DNA of 32,068 bases from CAYXVF01 sp964468125 (GCA_964468125.1 CAYXVF010000072.1:1-32068), one strand, 5' to 3'; counted from the stretch's first letter, positions 1 through 7,593 are shown. The notes: a model not told the origin generated them from the letters alone. Program-made: numbers and translations.

Positions 1-31
1 CGGCTCCAGTGAGAGGCAGGCTACGTTCCAT
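1..31 (-). CDS. Possible 5' end of a gene running off the window
   Basis: An ATG on the minus strand at 31-29 opens a frame reading MERSLPLTGA to the window edge, 53 bases downstream of the stop of the ILEI-like gene on the same strand. A purine-rich AAAGGGG lies immediately upstream but is closer than usual for a ribosome binding site. Ten codons cannot identify a protein, so this is only a candidate start. Confidence 0.2.
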   Translation of the reverse strand, partial: MERSLPLTGA

Positions 32-84
32 GCCCCTTTCGGATGCCGGTCACACAACGCCGACGCGCCAAGACCCTTTGCGCG

Positions 85-732
85 CTACTCGCGCTCGCCG
101 GCGGTCGTGAGGTCGACCGCCACCGTGGTATCGCGGGTTGCTACCACCTCAAAGAGGCCCCCGCCGACCATGACCGCGGCGACCGTGCTCTCGCCGCTTT
201 CGCTCGACTTCTCGAAGCCGTAGCCACTGGGCAGCTGCGTCGCACCGATCAGAGCGTACGGGCGCGAAGTGCTCGGGGCGCCGCCGAGCTGAGCGAGCGC
301 CATCGCGACCCCACGATCTCTCATCAGGGGTGAGGCATCTCCGTTGCTCGCGACCAACACGACGTAGCCTCTTCCGAGGCTCGACACGCGCTCGAGCACC
401 CGCACCAGTTGGGCGGCGCCGGTGTCGACGTCGACGCACATCGGGATCTCCGTGCCGCCGATCTCCATCACCCTCGCCTGGTCATCCATCCGGAGCACCG
501 CCAGAAGAACTCCGCGACGGAGGCATCGCACGGACCAATCCCCGGCCCGAAGCTCCGCCGCTCCCGGACTGATTCCACTTCGGGCGCTGAGCTCGACTTC
601 TCGAAGTCCTGAAACCGACACCACAGCGGTCGGGTCCGGCTCGATCCCCGTTCGAGCCGCGGAAGGTTCACAGATGAGAAGAAATGCGGCGTTCACCGCA
701 GCGATACGATACTGCACGTTCGTTGGCCCCAA
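85..732 (-). CDS. ILEI/PANDER-like domain protein
   Basis: A 215-residue protein of unknown role. Residues about 66-190 look like the ILEI/PANDER (FAM3-type) fold: a strand near RGVLLAVL, the stretch VDVDTGAAQLVRVLERV, then GYVVLVASNGDAS, a helix ending in LAQLG, and YALIGATQL. This matches the family pattern of an Asp-Thr strand, a helix, a 'G..V.LVA..D' strand and a 'Y.LIG' strand. The family is known from animal FAM3 cytokines and the POMGNT1 stem, where it can bind sugars; bacterial members are uncharacterised. A short hydrophobic segment at residues 8-21 could be a signal or anchor, but it is weak and contains a Cys. The start is uncertain: a TTG at 732 is used here, in-frame GTG codons follow, and the frame stays open upstream to 844 without ATG or GTG. 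It follows tatA on the same strand by about 128 bases. Function is not assigned. Confidence 0.7.
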   Translation of the reverse strand: MGPTNVQYRIAAVNAAFLLICEPSAARTGIEPDPTAVVSVSGLREVELSARSGISPGAAELRAGDWSVRCLRRGVLLAVLRMDDQARVMEIGGTEIPMCVDVDTGAAQLVRVLERVSSLGRGYVVLVASNGDASPLMRDRGVAMALAQLGGAPSTSRPYALIGATQLPSGYGFEKSSESGESTVAAVMVGGGLFEVVATRDTTVAVDLTTAGERE

Positions 733-859
733 ATAGGTCGGAATGGCGGCACGGCATCGACGCAGAACTGCGTCGACTCTCGTACGGTCCTTATCGGCGG
801 GGACAAAAAAACGTCGCGCGTTTACTCGCGAAAACCCAAAGGTTCAGGCGAATCGACGA

Positions 860-1042
860 TCAGGCGTCTTGCTTACGCTCGATTTCGCCCTTTTGCTCCT
901 CATCTTTGCCGCTGAGCGCGTCCTTGAAACCGCGCAGGCCCTGCCCCAAGCCCTTGCCGAGCTCGGGAAGACGCCGCGCGCCAAAAAGGACCGCGACAAC
1001 CAGGATGATGAGAAGAATTTCGGTCGTTCCGAGACCAAACAT
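860..1042 (-). CDS. tatA: Sec-independent translocase subunit TatA
   Basis: A 60-residue TatA/TatE-type protein. These subunits oligomerise in the inner membrane and form the variable-size pore of the twin-arginine pathway for folded proteins. It begins MFGLGTTEILLIILVVAVL, the short N-terminal transmembrane helix, followed by the FGARRLPELGKGLGQGL hinge and amphipathic helix with the family's Phe-Gly, and a charged tail rich in Lys and Glu. Length is normal for TatA and short for TatB. The ATG at 1042 is chosen over an upstream in-frame start at 1069 because CAGGAG precedes it at good spacing and family members start at this Met. No tatB or tatC is in the window, so the other subunits must lie elsewhere. 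The neighbours are rluD upstream and the ILEI-like gene downstream on the same strand. Confidence 0.95.
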   Translation of the reverse strand: MFGLGTTEILLIILVVAVLFGARRLPELGKGLGQGLRGFKDALSGKDEEQKGEIERKQDA

Positions 1043-1101
1043 GTGATCGCTCCTGCAGGTAGGATGCATCTCCCGGCGCTTATTCGCAAGCGTTCAAAAA
1101 C

Positions 1102-2052
1102 TCAAGGGATGGCGGCCCTTCGCAAGGTCTCGAGGTCGGCCGGGAGAGGCGCACGCAGCTCGAGAGACTCGCCGCTTCGTGGGTGGCTCAGTCGCAATCG
1201 CTCCGCGTGCAGGGCGTGTCGCCCGAGCGCCTTGGCCACCTCTCGCACTCCCTCATCCCGGATCCGGCTCCAACGGTTTCCGCCATAGAGCGCGTCTGCC
1301 ACGATCGGGTGCCCCATGTCCGAGAGGTGAACACGGATCTGATGGGTCCGACCGGTTTCGATCGACACCTCGAGCTCTGCAATATCCGGCCCCGCCCCCT
1401 TCACCTCGTAGGTCGTGACCGCGGGCTTGCCTTGGCGCACCCGCGAGCTGAAACGCTTTCTGTGCGTCGGGTGCCGGCCAATCAATGTCTCAATCCGCAG
1501 CCGTTTCGGCGACGGAGCCCTCAGTACGAACGCGCGGTAGGTCTTTTGCGTGGTGCGCGCGGCAAACTGTGCGCTGATCCGCTCATGGGCCAAGTCGTTC
1601 TTCGCGACGACGAGTACGCCGCTCGTATCTTTGTCCAAACGGTGAACGATCCCTGGGCGCTCTACGCCCCCGATGCCCGATAGATCACCGCAATGCGCGA
1701 GCAGAGCGTGTACGAGTGTCCCGGTCGCATGCCCCGCGCCGGGGTGCACCGGAACTCCCGCGGGCTTGGCGACAGCAATCAGGTCCGAATCCTCGTAGAG
1801 GACGTCCAGCGGCCGGTCCTCGGGGATGAGCTCGGTTGGTTCCGGCGCGGGCACGACAACACTCACCGTCATGCCATCGCGGAGTTTGCTCGACGCTTTG
1901 CTCGAGGCACCGTCGACGGTGACGTGACCTTCAGCGATCAAACGCTGCAGGCGGGCGCGGCTGAAGCGCTCACCGAGGTGTTGTTGCAGGAAACGGTCGA
2001 GACGCTCACCGTCAACGGTCACGATGAGGCGATGGGATTCCAGCGCTACCAA
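1102..2052 (-). CDS. rluD: RluA-family 23S rRNA pseudouridine synthase (RluD-like)
   Basis: A 316-residue RluA-family enzyme that converts specific uridines in RNA to pseudouridine. The RluD branch acts on helix 69 of 23S rRNA in the large ribosomal subunit. An S4 RNA-binding domain covers residues about 16-65 (LDRFLQQHL, then VTVDG). The catalytic domain follows, with the family motif HRLDKDTSG at 137-145 and Asp140 as the catalytic residue, then the TGRTHQIRVHL motif. Architecture and length fit RluD or a close paralogue such as RluC; substrate choice cannot be read from the sequence. The start is taken as TTG at 2052, which overlaps the stop of the upstream 88-codon gene (TTGGTAG) and suggests translational coupling. 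No ATG or GTG before the S4 domain fits better. Confidence 0.93.
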   Translation of the reverse strand: MVALESHRLIVTVDGERLDRFLQQHLGERFSRARLQRLIAEGHVTVDGASSKASSKLRDGMTVSVVVPAPEPTELIPEDRPLDVLYEDSDLIAVAKPAGVPVHPGAGHATGTLVHALLAHCGDLSGIGGVERPGIVHRLDKDTSGVLVVAKNDLAHERISAQFAARTTQKTYRAFVLRAPSPKRLRIETLIGRHPTHRKRFSSRVRQGKPAVTTYEVKGAGPDIAELEVSIETGRTHQIRVHLSDMGHPIVADALYGGNRWSRIRDEGVREVAKALGRHALHAERLRLSHPRSGESLELRAPLPADLETLRRAAIP

Positions 2053-2312
2053 ATGCGCGATTCGATGTGGCCCTTCGACCGCAGGATGATGTCGACGATG
2101 GCGCGGTCGTAGAAGTTGGTGGAGGCGAAGAGCTGCGGCTCGACGCGGCTCTTGTAGAGCTCTCGCCCTTCTTCGAGCTCTGCCGCGACGGCTTCGAAGA
2201 AAGTGTCGTTCTGAATGCCTTCGACAATCTTTTCTTCGTTGTAGAGCGAAATATCCGAAGCGATCGCGCGGGCGAGACGAACGGCTTTTTCAGGCTCAAT
2301 GATTGTGGCCAT
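2046..2312 (-). CDS. Small conserved protein of unknown function (88 aa)
   Basis: An 88-residue acidic, mainly helical protein with an ATG start (MATIIEPEKAVRLARAIASD) and no signal peptide or membrane segment. It contains an IVEGIQNDTFFEAVAAELEEG helix-rich centre and ends FYDRAIVDIILRSKG followed by a short tail. I do not recognise a named family. Coding is supported by high GC at third positions, by the strand context, and by the 7-base overlap of its stop with the TTG start of rluD. It sits between the zinc-ribbon membrane protein gene (upstream, 77 bases) and rluD. The coupling to rluD may hint at an RNA or ribosome link, but this is only positional. Confidence 0.8.
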   Translation of the reverse strand: MATIIEPEKAVRLARAIASDISLYNEEKIVEGIQNDTFFEAVAAELEEGRELYKSRVEPQLFASTNFYDRAIVDIILRSKGHIESRIW

Positions 2313-2389
2313 AGTGCTACCAGGCTAGATCGCCCCCTATGGGGGGTCAAGAAAACCGACCTTGCTCGATTCCGCGTCCACGGTCGTTC

Positions 2390-3547
2390 TCAACCGTCTA
2401 CGGGCTCGGCACCCGGGTCGCCAACGACTTCGACGGGCCCTTGAGGCTCCGCTTCTGAGGACTTCTCGGGCTCCCCATCGTCCCGCTCCGCATCCTCCCG
2501 CTGATCCGGCTTCGGCGCTTCCGAATCGGGCGCGTCAGGCTCAGGCGGGGCCGATGACTCGGAAGCCGGCTGGGGTGCAGGGGTGTTCGGCTCGGGCCGG
2601 ACGGTCGACGGCTCAGACGGGGGAGGGGCATCGATCTTCGCCGGTGTGGGCTCGAGCTCGGGCTGCTCCGGGGCGGGCGCATCGAGCTCAGGAGTGTCGC
2701 CCCACGCATCGGTCTTGGCTCCGCCCTCGGCGACCGCCGGTGTCTGCGAGGAGGGTGGCGCCTCGGGCGTCGTTTCGAGGTAGTCGTTGTCGTTCACGAG
2801 ATGGGTTTGCTCACCGGCGTGGGTGAGCATCCAAACGTCCATCTCCGGGTCATCGTCGAGGTTTGCAACGGCGATCGCGGTGAACGCGTCCGCACTCACC
2901 CCCGGTGCGATCGCCCCGATCCATTCGTCCTGGTGCTCCTCGTTGTCACGCACCGCCGCCATGAAGTCGTCGGGTCCGAGGTAGATCGTGTAGTGGCCAT
3001 TGATCGGCTGAAAACCCCGCCCCGGGAAATCCCGGAAACCGCCATAATGATCCTGAGCCGCACGATAGAGACGCTGCGTGCGCAAGAGTCCGCGAAGATC
3101 GTCTTTGACCGAGGCTTGAAGGTCGTTCACCCGTCGAATGCGCCGCTGCTCCATCCAACGAATCGCGAGCGAGCCTTCGACGAGGAACACCACGAGTCCG
3201 AGGGCAATCGCGGCCGTCGCTTGTTGCCGCCCCACGTAGCGCTTGAGCGGTCCGCGCGTGCCCAGGAGCGTGTAGAGACCGATGCCGATCCCCACGACCG
3301 CGAGGGGAAAAAACAGAATGCTGATGGCGGAGACCGTGAGTGCGACAACCCCAATGTTCCGGACCAGCCCGGCCGAATGAAAGGCGCGATAGCGGAGCCG
3401 TTCAGCGGCTCGCTCACTCGGCACCACGCCGGCGTCGTGGACCTCCGGATAAGAAATCGACGGCCCACACTCGCAGTTCACCGCGACCGACGAGGTATCG
3501 TACTCGACGTCATACTGGCTTCCGCATTTGAGGCAGGTCACCCGCAC
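2390..3547 (-). CDS. Zinc-ribbon membrane protein with pilin-like domain
   Basis: A 385-residue multi-domain protein of unknown role. An N-terminal zinc ribbon has CLKC at 5-8 and Cys25 and Cys27 (MJ0042-like arrangement). A hydrophobic region spans about 64-96 and a second helix about 110-128. Residues about 140-255 resemble the globular part of type IV pilins and type II pseudopilins: a helix with LRGLLRTQRLYRAAQDHY, then HYTIYLG, then FTAIAVANLDDDPEMDVW. The usual prepilin cleavage motif is absent, so it is probably a fixed membrane protein, not an assembled pilin. The C-terminal 130 residues are a Pro/Glu/Ala-rich disordered tail. The start is GTG at 3547, only 7 bases after the J-like/HTH gene stop, so the two are probably cotranscribed. 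Confidence 0.85.
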   Translation of the reverse strand: MRVTCLKCGSQYDVEYDTSSVAVNCECGPSISYPEVHDAGVVPSERAAERLRYRAFHSAGLVRNIGVVALTVSAISILFFPLAVVGIGIGLYTLLGTRGPLKRYVGRQQATAAIALGLVVFLVEGSLAIRWMEQRRIRRVNDLQASVKDDLRGLLRTQRLYRAAQDHYGGFRDFPGRGFQPINGHYTIYLGPDDFMAAVRDNEEHQDEWIGAIAPGVSADAFTAIAVANLDDDPEMDVWMLTHAGEQTHLVNDNDYLETTPEAPPSSQTPAVAEGGAKTDAWGDTPELDAPAPEQPELEPTPAKIDAPPPSEPSTVRPEPNTPAPQPASESSAPPEPDAPDSEAPKPDQREDAERDDGEPEKSSEAEPQGPVEVVGDPGAEPVDG

Positions 3548-3554
3548 GGGCTTC

Positions 3555-4280
3555 TCACCGTCCTCCGTCTCGGTAGCGTTCGTAGAGGGCCATGAAGCTC
3601 GTGGCCACCTGGGTGGAGTCTAGCCCCAGGGCCTTGGCGTACTCCACCACGAACCCACGAACGTAGACTGCGGCCGGTAAGGCATCGAAATCATTGGATT
3701 CAATCGCTCGCAAATACCCCTTACCGATCTTCGTGATCTCGGCCACCCGGCTCAGATCGGCGCCTGCGCTCTCGCGAATGCGTTTGAGGAGCGTCCCGCT
3801 GAACTCCGTGTCGGGGGTGACCTCGACCTCGCCACTCGGCACCAATCGTCTGCTCTTCGGCTGAGCCGCGACGACGCGTTGGGCCGCGGGCTCGGTGAGA
3901 GGCGGCGGGCTGCTGCCACCATAGGGATTCTCTAGCGCTGGGTCCGGACTGCGAGGCTCGGGAAGACTCGGACTGTGGGTCGAGGAAGTCTCACTCTGTG
4001 TTTCGTGAACGAAGATCGGAGGGTAGTCCGACTCTCCTCGAAGATGACGATCATAGGCCGATCGGCGGTCCGGGTCGCTCAGCGTCCGATAGGCGACCTC
4101 GACTCGTTCGCGCCATTCGCCGGCGTCCTCTTCTTCGAGGATCGAATAGAGCGCGAGCCCGCCGCCAGCGAGTGTCTCACGGATCTTGCCGTATGCTTCC
4201 TCGATCTCATCGAAGGTCGCCGACGAGCTCACATCGAGAACGCCGTAGAGGTTCGGCAGGTCGTCACGTGAGGGCATCAC
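3555..4280 (-). CDS. Degenerate J-domain protein fused to RodZ-type HTH
   Basis: A 241-residue protein with two recognisable ends. Residues about 9-80 look like a J domain (NLYGVLDVSSSATFDEIEEAY, then VAYRTLSDPDRRSAYDRHL), but the HPD tripeptide needed to stimulate DnaK is missing and a longer loop replaces it. A Pro/Ser-rich linker covers about 85-155. Residues about 161-235 form the HTH_25 helix-turn-helix domain seen at the N-terminus of the cell-shape protein RodZ (LLKRIRESAGADLSRVAEIT, YLRAIESNDFDALPAAVYV, RGFVVEYAKALGL). No transmembrane segment is visible, unlike RodZ. The GTG at 4280 overlaps the ATPase stop in a GTGA, and an ATG follows at once. It probably works with the neighbouring ATPase as an adaptor; that is inference. 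Confidence 0.88.
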   Translation of the reverse strand: MMPSRDDLPNLYGVLDVSSSATFDEIEEAYGKIRETLAGGGLALYSILEEEDAGEWRERVEVAYRTLSDPDRRSAYDRHLRGESDYPPIFVHETQSETSSTHSPSLPEPRSPDPALENPYGGSSPPPLTEPAAQRVVAAQPKSRRLVPSGEVEVTPDTEFSGTLLKRIRESAGADLSRVAEITKIGKGYLRAIESNDFDALPAAVYVRGFVVEYAKALGLDSTQVATSFMALYERYRDGGR

Positions 4281-5284
4281 GCGTCATCCTGCCATAAACT
4301 CTTTGCGATCGACTGAATGGCAAGCGTTGCGGGCGAATCAGGTGCTTCAACCACGACCGGGCGACGCGCACGGACAGAGCGCCATACAGCGTCATCGTAG
4401 GGCACGCTGCCGAGTTGCTCCATCTTGATCCCGAAGTACTTGCGACACGCCGCACAAATCGCAGCCCCGAGTCGGTGCTCTTCTTCCGTGCGCACCTGAT
4501 TGACGATGAGTTTCAGCGGAAATTTATCGAGCTCCTCGCGCAGCTTCTGCCCTGCTTCCGGGCTCCGTTGCTCGACGTAGCGGACGAGATCCGCCGGCGT
4601 CTTCAGCCCCTGCTCCCCCGGTGCGTCGAGCGCTTGCTCGACGATGGGTTTCAGGTTCCAAGCCAGCTCGACGGTCTTCAGGCGACGGTAGTAGGCCGCT
4701 TTGATGAATCGGTAGGCGTTTTCAATCGACGTTGGCTCAGGCACGACGGTGAGAACACCGTGGTGGGCGATCAGGAAGAAATCCAGGATGTTGAAGCCCG
4801 TGCCACCGCCTAGGTCGATGATCACGTAATCCACGTCTAATCGGCTGATCGCCCGCAGAAGGCGCAGCTTCTGGGTGTATTTGGGATTTGCCGCGCCGAG
4901 AAAGTCGAGCGCGCCGCTGATCAAGCCGAGGCGAGGGATCGCAGTGGGGCTCACGACCTCCGCGAGGTTGTCCACCTTGCGAGCGATGAAATCCGTCAGG
5001 GTCGACTGAGGCGCTCCGACGCCGAGGCAGGTGTGCAGATTCGCTCCGCCGAGGTCTGCGTCCACCATGACGACTCGGCCACCGGTCTGCGCAAACTGCA
5101 CGCCGAGATTCGCCGCCACCATCGATTTACCGATTCCGCCTTTGCCGCCTCCGATGGCGATGATGCGGCGGCGCGGCTCCTCGTGAGCGCTCGGTCCGGC
5201 GGAACGGTCAGGGTCACGCACGGCGTCGGGCTCACGACCCGGCTCCGGAGTGGTAGGTGGAATGTTGTCGAGCTCGGTCAGCAC
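4277..5284 (-). CDS. MinD/FlhG-type P-loop ATPase
   Basis: A 335-residue member of the MinD/ParA/FlhG ATPase family, dimeric switches that position division sites, flagella, chromosomes or other cargo. After a disordered Pro-rich N-terminus, the deviant Walker A motif GGGKGGIGKS lies at 45-54 with signature Lys48. VVMVDADLGGANLHTCLG follows (switch I region), then YVIIDLGGGTGFNILDF (Walker B and switch II). An insertion at about 190-265 carries two Glu/Lys-rich helices. The C-terminus ends AIQSIAKSLWQDDA without a clear amphipathic membrane-targeting helix like that of MinD. The start is GTG at 5284, preceded by GGAGGGGAG at good spacing. It overlaps the J-like/HTH gene by 4 bases. No minC, minE, flhF or flagellar gene is nearby, so the cargo is unknown. 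Confidence 0.92.
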   Translation of the reverse strand: MLTELDNIPPTTPEPGREPDAVRDPDRSAGPSAHEEPRRRIIAIGGGKGGIGKSMVAANLGVQFAQTGGRVVMVDADLGGANLHTCLGVGAPQSTLTDFIARKVDNLAEVVSPTAIPRLGLISGALDFLGAANPKYTQKLRLLRAISRLDVDYVIIDLGGGTGFNILDFFLIAHHGVLTVVPEPTSIENAYRFIKAAYYRRLKTVELAWNLKPIVEQALDAPGEQGLKTPADLVRYVEQRSPEAGQKLREELDKFPLKLIVNQVRTEEEHRLGAAICAACRKYFGIKMEQLGSVPYDDAVWRSVRARRPVVVEAPDSPATLAIQSIAKSLWQDDA

Positions 5285-5323
5285 CTGCTCCCCTCCGCTG
5301 CGGGCCGACCTGCACTCGGACCG

Positions 5324-5926
5324 CTAGTCGCTCTCTAGCTCCGTGTTCCAGTATGACGCATCGACCGGATCCAAGAAAGGAATCCACTCCCGGTAACGTG
5401 CACGGAATCTCGGGGGACGCACGAGCTCGGACCAGGTAGGGCGCTTGGGCTTTTTCAGCAAGGCCATGCCCGCTTGGTCTGGCGTTCGTCCGCCCTTCTT
5501 CGAGTTGCACTTGATGCAGCTGGTAACGACGTTCTCCCAGTTCGTCTTGCCACCCTGTGACTTCGGCACCACGTGGTCGAGATTCAACTCGGCCCGCTTG
5601 CCGTTCAACGAGCAGTACTGACAGGTGTATGAGTCCCGCGTGAAAATGTTGTGGCGGGAGAAACGAACCCGTGACCGCGGAAGGCGGTCATAGGCCTGCA
5701 ATACTAGAATCCTCGGAACCCGAATCGTTCGATTGACCAGGCCGATCGTTTCGTACTCGCTGTACTCGGCCGACAGCTCCGACCAATCCTCGAAATCGAA
5801 GAGGCGGAACTGGTCGTCCAGGGCGCGGGCGGCGCCGCCGTACAGCAGCACCATTGCTCGACGCCAGTGCGTCACGTTGACCGGCTGGTAATTGCGATTC
5901 AGGATGAGGACATGCGCGTCGCTCAT
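5324..5926 (-). CDS. HNH endonuclease family protein
   Basis: A 200-residue HNH-family nuclease. The N-terminal 90 residues (VLILNRNYQPVNVTHWRRA) are typical of a widespread chromosomal HNH protein group. The nuclease module is at about 100-145, with zinc-binding Cys102/Cys105 and Cys137/Cys140, the catalytic LDHVVPKSQGG with Asp117 and His118, and Asn132 in ENVV. It probably cuts DNA with a beta-beta-alpha metal centre, but the physiological substrate of this group is not known. Nothing around it suggests an intron, intein or restriction system, so it is read as a resident gene. The ATG start at 5926 faces a 189-base divergent intergenic region. The ATPase gene starts 39 bases after its stop, so it may head the minus-strand run. 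Confidence 0.9.
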   Translation of the reverse strand: MSDAHVLILNRNYQPVNVTHWRRAMVLLYGGAARALDDQFRLFDFEDWSELSAEYSEYETIGLVNRTIRVPRILVLQAYDRLPRSRVRFSRHNIFTRDSYTCQYCSLNGKRAELNLDHVVPKSQGGKTNWENVVTSCIKCNSKKGGRTPDQAGMALLKKPKRPTWSELVRPPRFRARYREWIPFLDPVDASYWNTELESD

Positions 5927-5972
5927 TAACTAAACAATAAGCCTAATCCGCGAACTTCGGCAAACATCCACG

Positions 5973-5987
5973 ATCGTTTATCACGAT
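5973..5987. promoter_or_regulatory. Small dyad in divergent intergenic region
   Basis: The 189-base gap 5927-6115 separates the divergent HNH and hydrolase genes and must hold both promoters. It contains the inverted repeat ATCGT-TTATC-ACGAT (5-base arms, 5-base spacer), a possible operator. A TACATT at 6025-6030 could be a -10 element for the rightward gene, but no convincing -35 lies at proper spacing. This is visual evidence only, and arms this short can occur by chance. Confidence 0.2.
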
Positions 5988-6115
5988 ATCGCTCTTGGCC
6001 CTCGGACCGCATGGGTTTTTTCCATACATTACCTCACCCGGCCTTCGTTCACTTGCGCCCGGGGCGGCGGCGCAGGAGACTCGCGCCGATGCGGCACGAC
6101 GAGGTGCGTTAACCG

Positions 6116-7105
6116 ATGAGCGAGGGTCCTGAGGTCATCTACGTCGCCACCCCCGATGAGTGGCAACTCGCGCTGCACCTGTGGCGCGCGAAAGGGGCGC
6201 GTCGGGAGCGACCGGTTCTGATGGTTCATGGTCTCGCCGCCAACCGTCTGAACCTGGACCTGCACGAAAAGCTCTCTCTGGCGCGCGCGGCGCAGTCGCA
6301 CGGCTTCGATGTCTATCTCGTAGACCTGCGCGGCGCGGGACTCTCCCGCCCTCCGGGGGGACGGGCGCGGCATACCTTTCAATGGAGCTTCGCCGAATAC
6401 GCGCTCTATGACCTGCCGGCGACGGTCGCGAAGGTGCTCGAGCACAGTCGGGCAGATCAGCTCCACGGATTCGGCCACTCGATGGGGGGCATGCTCCTCT
6501 ACGCCTTTGGGGTCAGTCAGCCACCGGAGCTCGCCTCGATCGTCTCCCTCGGGACCCCATGCGTCGCCGAGCTACGCCTCGCGCCACGAGAGCGGCGCCT
6601 GCTCGAGTTCGTGACGCGCTTTAATCCAAGGACCTCCAAGCGCGTGCCCCTACGACGGATCTTCGCGGCGGGCGGGCGCTTCATAGGATTTACCGGTCGC
6701 CTGGTGGACGGTGCGCTCTTGAACGCGAGCAATCTGGACCAAGGGCTCATGAGTCGCCTCGCGAAGGAGTCGATTGACGACGTGCCGCATCGCCTGCTCA
6801 TGGATTTTCTCCAGGGTATGGAGCGACCGGATGTGGCCGACGGTCCGTTCAGCTTCGAGAGCGAGCTCGGGCGGATCAACGTGCCGGTCTTCGCGTTGAG
6901 CGGCGCCGCGGACCGCATCGCGCCGCCGGCATCCGTGCTCGCGGGCGTTCAACGAATCCGCTCGCACGACGTACGCTACCGCGAGCTCGGCAAGCTCCAC
7001 GGCGACCGGGCGGACTACGGGCACATCGACCTGCTCGTGGGCCATCATGCGCCGGAGGAGATCTACGCGCCGATCATCGATTTCTGGGACGAGCTCGAAG
7101 AGTAG
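6116..7105 (+). CDS. Alpha/beta hydrolase
   Basis: A 329-residue alpha/beta hydrolase-fold protein, probably a serine esterase or lipase. The oxyanion region is VLMVHGLAANR at 34-44. The nucleophile elbow GHSMGG puts Ser122 as nucleophile. The acid is Asp266 in SGAADRIAPP and the catalytic His is His303 in YGHIDLL, so the triad is complete. A helical cap lies between strands 6 and 7 (about 155-245). The pattern of VDLRGAGLSRPP followed by FAEYALYDLPATV recalls acid-lipase-like hydrolases and PHA-related hydrolases; the substrate cannot be told. No signal peptide is seen, so it is probably cytoplasmic. The ATG at 6116 is preceded by GAGGTG about 10 bases upstream. It stands alone, divergent from the HNH gene. 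Confidence 0.88.
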   Translation: MSEGPEVIYVATPDEWQLALHLWRAKGARRERPVLMVHGLAANRLNLDLHEKLSLARAAQSHGFDVYLVDLRGAGLSRPPGGRARHTFQWSFAEYALYDLPATVAKVLEHSRADQLHGFGHSMGGMLLYAFGVSQPPELASIVSLGTPCVAELRLAPRERRLLEFVTRFNPRTSKRVPLRRIFAAGGRFIGFTGRLVDGALLNASNLDQGLMSRLAKESIDDVPHRLLMDFLQGMERPDVADGPFSFESELGRINVPVFALSGAADRIAPPASVLAGVQRIRSHDVRYRELGKLHGDRADYGHIDLLVGHHAPEEIYAPIIDFWDELEE

Positions 7106-7336
7106 CTCCCAGGCCACGATCGTTTTCGCGCCACCGCGATCAAAATCCGGTGCCAGCGTCCGCCACCAAGTCCTACATTGGCTCTACGAAACGCACACAC
7201 TGGCCCGGAAGTCCGGCGCTTTTTGATTCCACGACATGATATCGAACGTCCGGCGACTTTTTTGCTGTGCTAGATTGCGAGTCCTACGATGAGGCCACCG
7301 TGAAGGAGCCCTCGCGGGCCGCGAGGAAAGAGGACT

Positions 7337-7588
7337 ATGAAGACCAAGACTTCCACGAGTGTTGAGACCCAAGAACGCACCCTGACCCCCGAAGAGGAAA
7401 AAGTCCTTCGGATGCGGCGTGGTCTCCGTGCCCCGGACGACCACGAGCTCGAGTTCCTGGATGACCAGCACCCGGAGCTCGCAGACGAACTGCGTGCGAT
7501 CGAGGAACGCGCGATGGCCGCTGTGGGCCCGCGCAGCAACGATAAAAAGCGCAAGATCGTCAAAGCGTTGCGCGCCACGCGCAAGTAA
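7337..7588 (+). CDS. Small charged protein of unknown function (83 aa)
   Basis: An 83-residue, highly charged, mostly helical protein without signal peptide or membrane segment. Its centre, LTPEEEKVLRMRRGLRAPDD, and a basic end (DKKRKIVKALRATRK) suggest a soluble protein that may bind nucleic acid or a partner. I do not recognise a family. The ATG follows GAGGAAAGAGGACT, a fair ribosome binding site, and third-position GC is high, supporting real coding. It lies after a 231-base gap from the hydrolase gene, which may carry its promoter (a TAGATT at 7271-7276 is a possible -10 element), and it ends 5 bases before the convergent small membrane protein gene. Confidence 0.75.
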   Translation: MKTKTSTSVETQERTLTPEEEKVLRMRRGLRAPDDHELEFLDDQHPELADELRAIEERAMAAVGPRSNDKKRKIVKALRATRK

Positions 7589-7593
7589 CCGCC

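Noticed and set aside
2801..3595. A 264-codon open frame opposite the zinc-ribbon membrane gene
   Set aside because: Arg/His-rich shadow frame without family features.
5324..5926. HNH gene as part of a mobile intron, intein or restriction system
   Set aside because: It is a full-length free-standing gene in an ordinary gene run with no methylase or intron features nearby.
7126..7139. Hairpin TCGCG-CCAC-CGCGA after the hydrolase gene as a terminator
   Set aside because: No T-run follows the stem on either strand.
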